NCBI RefSeq assembly: GCF_964204645.1
Contig: NC_134027.1
Span: 13,070,485-13,134,484, forward strand
Source of the DNA: Tubulanus polymorphus
Taxonomy: Eukaryota > Nemertea > Palaeonemertea > Tubulaniformes > Tubulanidae
Reading direction: 5' to 3'
Length of the DNA stretch: 64,000 nt
Shown here: positions 61,178 through 64,000 of the stretch, piece by piece
How the letters are laid out: each line of letters starts with the position of its first letter
Numbering within the stretch: position 1 is the stretch's first letter
Notes under the pieces: model-generated
Told to the model about the DNA's origin: nothing
Database searches by the model: none
Seen by the model: the letters and a program-made list of their open reading frames with translations, nothing else
Made by a program: the position numbers and the translations under genes

Positions 61178-63200
61178 TTTCTCAAGAAAGTCAAATGCCG
61201 CCCGCGTTATAAAAAATGTCCCAAAATGAAAATTAAAAAGCCAAATGCGCTCGCCCGCATCGGCAAAGCATCAATTGTCCCGCTCAAAATCAAAATTGTA
61301 AATAATCATAGATTTATGAGTCCCTTGCAGTTTTTTTATTTGAACAATTTTGACGCAGTTTATCATATATTGGGGACATCAATCTATGATAGAATATTCT
61401 AGGTAATTTTCAGAACCATTTAAACAGATATATATTCAAATAGCAAAATACACTGAGATTTTAAGATAAATAATAATCCGTTAGCGTACATTAATTTTAG
61501 GTAAAAAAATTTTTTTGGGGAGTTCAGACCCCCCCCCCCCTACTCGCCATCGCATCTGCGGTGCAGGGCTTTCCAAGGATCATATAGAACATGTAAAAAG
61601 TGCCCTTTTTTATTTTAAGAACACCCCTTGGCTACAGGCCTACAGGCTACAGGCTTGCCCTGCAGCCGATTGTAAATTTTATACCCCCTGTAAATTTTAT
61701 TCAGAGTAGTATCAGCAGAAAATTGCAGCCTTTCTGATAAATACTGGAATAACAACATATGTTTCGTGTGCTCAGTTATCAAACATTGAGAGTAAAGTTT
61801 GCGTAGATCGTATTAATTGCCGCCAACAACAGTTTTACGATATCTGCAGCACCAGGAATGAGTGGTGCGATTTCGACGCAATACTGCACTTAAACGGTTA
61901 TGATGTTAGTGAGGCATTCTTGTGAAGTATGACTCGACACAGTGTAGTACTATATAGTATAACGTAGCGAGCAATTTCTGGATGAAAAGGCGGCCAGCTC
62001 TATTAAGGACACATATGTTGGGTAATTTCTAATTTCTAATTTATAGGCTTTTCTATTTATTACTTTTGCAGAGAACTCAGTTATTATTCTGCAGGTTATT
62101 ATTGTTGATAGGTGCTGCTGCATTTTTTATTGTTATATTTTTCCGCTTGTTTTCATTCATCAAATTCACCTACTAACAACAACCTCTAAACACACCACCA
62201 ACACTGTAAAAAATATGATACCGGTAATTCATCTGAACGTTTAAATCATCTTCATGTATTTTACATCCTACTTTAAGCACATTAGTTACAAAAAACAATC
62301 AGAATTCAGAGTGCATATGGAGATGCCATTGAACATTGTGCGTAGATCGTTTGATTGTGATGTCATTTATGAGTCAGTGATAAAGGATGGCTCCGAGAAC
62401 AGTAAATAAAACCAGGGCATCCATTTAATTGATATTCTGCATTTTCTCTATCAAATCTTTTTAGAACATGTCGGATTATGTGATTGCGCACTTTCTTGAA
62501 GATGACACCGTAGCATACAAAACTTGGATTGACACTGATAGCAGTGATGATTCCGTAAGAGGTGCCAAGTAAAAAAGAGGCTCGTTGAATTAATGTGACC
62601 AACCCTGGTTTTTTCATGTTGAAAAAAATGTTGTCAGAAAAAGATTTTCAATTTCATCAAAAGGATGAATCTGTTTCGCTTTTTCTTTACTTATGACATC
62701 TTTGACAATGTTTTTGGCTTATATTTAAATTTCTTTCCATGTATTTTCATCAATCCACATTTTGATATCAAAATAACTTATGATGGTAATATTAAATCAT
62801 CACAAATTGAAATATTACAAATTATTTTACAGTTGCTGTACTCATATTGGCCTATGGCTGGTGCCAGTAGGAAAGCGGCGCGGAAAAAGGATGTAGATGT
62901 GGAGAATTGGCATAAATTTGAAATTAGAATATTGGGATTTGCTGGTTTTTATGCCTCCACAACGCGTACTACTACTGATCTAATATCAATATAATAAAAT
63001 TTTCCGTGAATCTGTTTGCGTACGTAATAAATGAATGATCCCTTTGTCGTATATCCTATAATCCTTATGACTTTTGTTGTGCAATTAGTGTCATTTAAGA
63101 CATTACTAATCACCAGGGCAAAAATGTGTCAGTGTTTATTTGTCATATTCATGTTTAGAGTTAGAAAAAGTTTAATAAAATTTTTACTCTATAACGTCCG
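61178..63200. other. No gene recognised
   Basis: AT-rich, with a C-run (61530-61540). Short frames at 62363-62617 (minus) and 62665-62994 (plus) have no signature. It could be the 3' part of the transposon at its left. Confidence 0.45.
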
Positions 63201-63220
63201 AACTTGTTCATTCCCATAAT

Positions 63221-63511
63221 GTCTGGAACTTCACTCGACGAAGTCTTAAGGTCGATGGAGCTCATCTTATTGTTATTAAGCATATGGAGGCCTTTCAAAA
63301 GCTAGATTTTTAGGCCTAAAATATTTTATCAATATGATAGTCGCTCATTAGAATGTATATAATATTTCTAGCTGACTGCACTTCTGCAGTAAAGAAAGTC
63401 AAGCAATCGGAAGATACTAGTAATTTGGAAAGTGATGGCGAAAATGATAGAAGTAGAAAGAGACAAAGGCCAGCACGCTATTCTGATGGTAGTAATGCAG
63501 ACAGTGATGAT
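63221..63511 (+). CDS. Possible two exons of an unknown gene or transposon gene
   Basis: An ATG at 63221 (MSGTSLDEVLRSMELI) opens a short frame. Then, after an AG acceptor near 63370, a stretch with KKVKQSEDTSNLESDGEND and RPARYSDGS runs to a CAG/GTATCC donor at about 63511. The Ser/Asp/Arg-rich text with 'RPARY' is common in transposon-linked nuclear proteins (from memory). The link between the two exons is not shown. Confidence 0.3.
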
Positions 63512-64000
63512 ACAGGTATCCATACATTTTAGCTTTGACAGTCACCGATTGCTTCTAACGTGACTCGTGTCACCCTAATATCAATAAAAAAAGTCCGATC
63601 CTATACTTATGTGACGTAAAATTGTAACCTTTAACTTATGAATGCTTTAAGGAAATTAGATGTAATTACTGCCATAATCTTTAGAATACTTATACGCAGT
63701 GACCCCTACCACTTTTGGCACTGTATCCCAAATATATATATTCAAATATTTTATCTTCGATATTCAAATTTTTCATAAGTTTTGAAAATTTAAAAATGCA
63801 GCGTAATTGTTTCAACTTCCAAGCAAAATGGATTAAAGAGGTAGGGGCCCTCAACACACATTCCTACTGCATGCCTTTCCAATTTTAAGGTGTTAATGTT
63901 TAAGGTCAATGAAAAACTATTTTTAAACGTCAACGATAAACAACATACTAATGTGTATCTCAATTCAATTTGACCTTCAATTTCTCGACTTAGGACGTAG

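Overview
This window is a eukaryotic, metazoan stretch made almost entirely of nested transposable elements. I see no host gene I can name. Introns with canonical GT..AG ends, HARBI1-type and CACTA-type transposases, an env-bearing Gypsy element and a complete Polinton/Maverick all indicate an invertebrate. Two copies of a HINE/'pearl'-like Helitron relative (about 154-bp core repeat, ACGG microsatellite, terminal hairpin) are best known from bivalve molluscs, so a marine mollusc is my guess. Nothing here fixes the species.

Layout. 1-3200: a Polinton integrase fragment broken by a Gypsy LTR, a Gypsy pol tail and a HINE/pearl element. 3274-3923: a two-exon HARBI1-like remnant. 5.8-8.3 kb: a nest of short inverted-repeat elements. 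9.4-12.3 kb: a frameshifted transposon gene combining DDE, OTU and Cys-rich CXC parts. 12822-24241: an 11.4-kb CACTA-like transposon with CACTC termini, a TT target duplication and two apparently intact minus-strand genes (a transposase and a multi-exon SAMD3-like protein), inserted in a 59-bp minisatellite that resumes at 24242-24850. 26854-39956: a 13.1-kb Gypsy-type LTR element on the minus strand with gag, pro-pol, env, a tRNA-Phe primer site and an AATC duplication. 41107-58230: a 17.1-kb Polinton flanked by AACCAC. 58.8-61.2 kb: a second, decayed CACTA-type transposase. The last 2.8 kb has little except a possible exon.

How the parts work together. In the Polinton a left, plus-strand block (HNH nuclease, three small proteins, integrase, packaging ATPase) converges on a right, minus-strand block (zinc-finger proteins, major capsid protein, small membrane proteins, candidate minor capsid proteins, protein-primed DNA polymerase). 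The blocks meet at two hairpins. Most genes carry the same AT-rich motif ending in (A/T)TAAATG directly at the start codon. Nearly every large gene is broken once or more, so this copy is not autonomous although its ends are well preserved. The Gypsy element has LTRs about 99 percent alike but also several coding breaks. The CACTA-like element is the only large element here with no visible coding lesion, and it is my best candidate for a little-described system: an animal transposase gene travelling with a spliced SAMD3-like partner.

All family assignments rest on motifs read by eye; no database search was possible.
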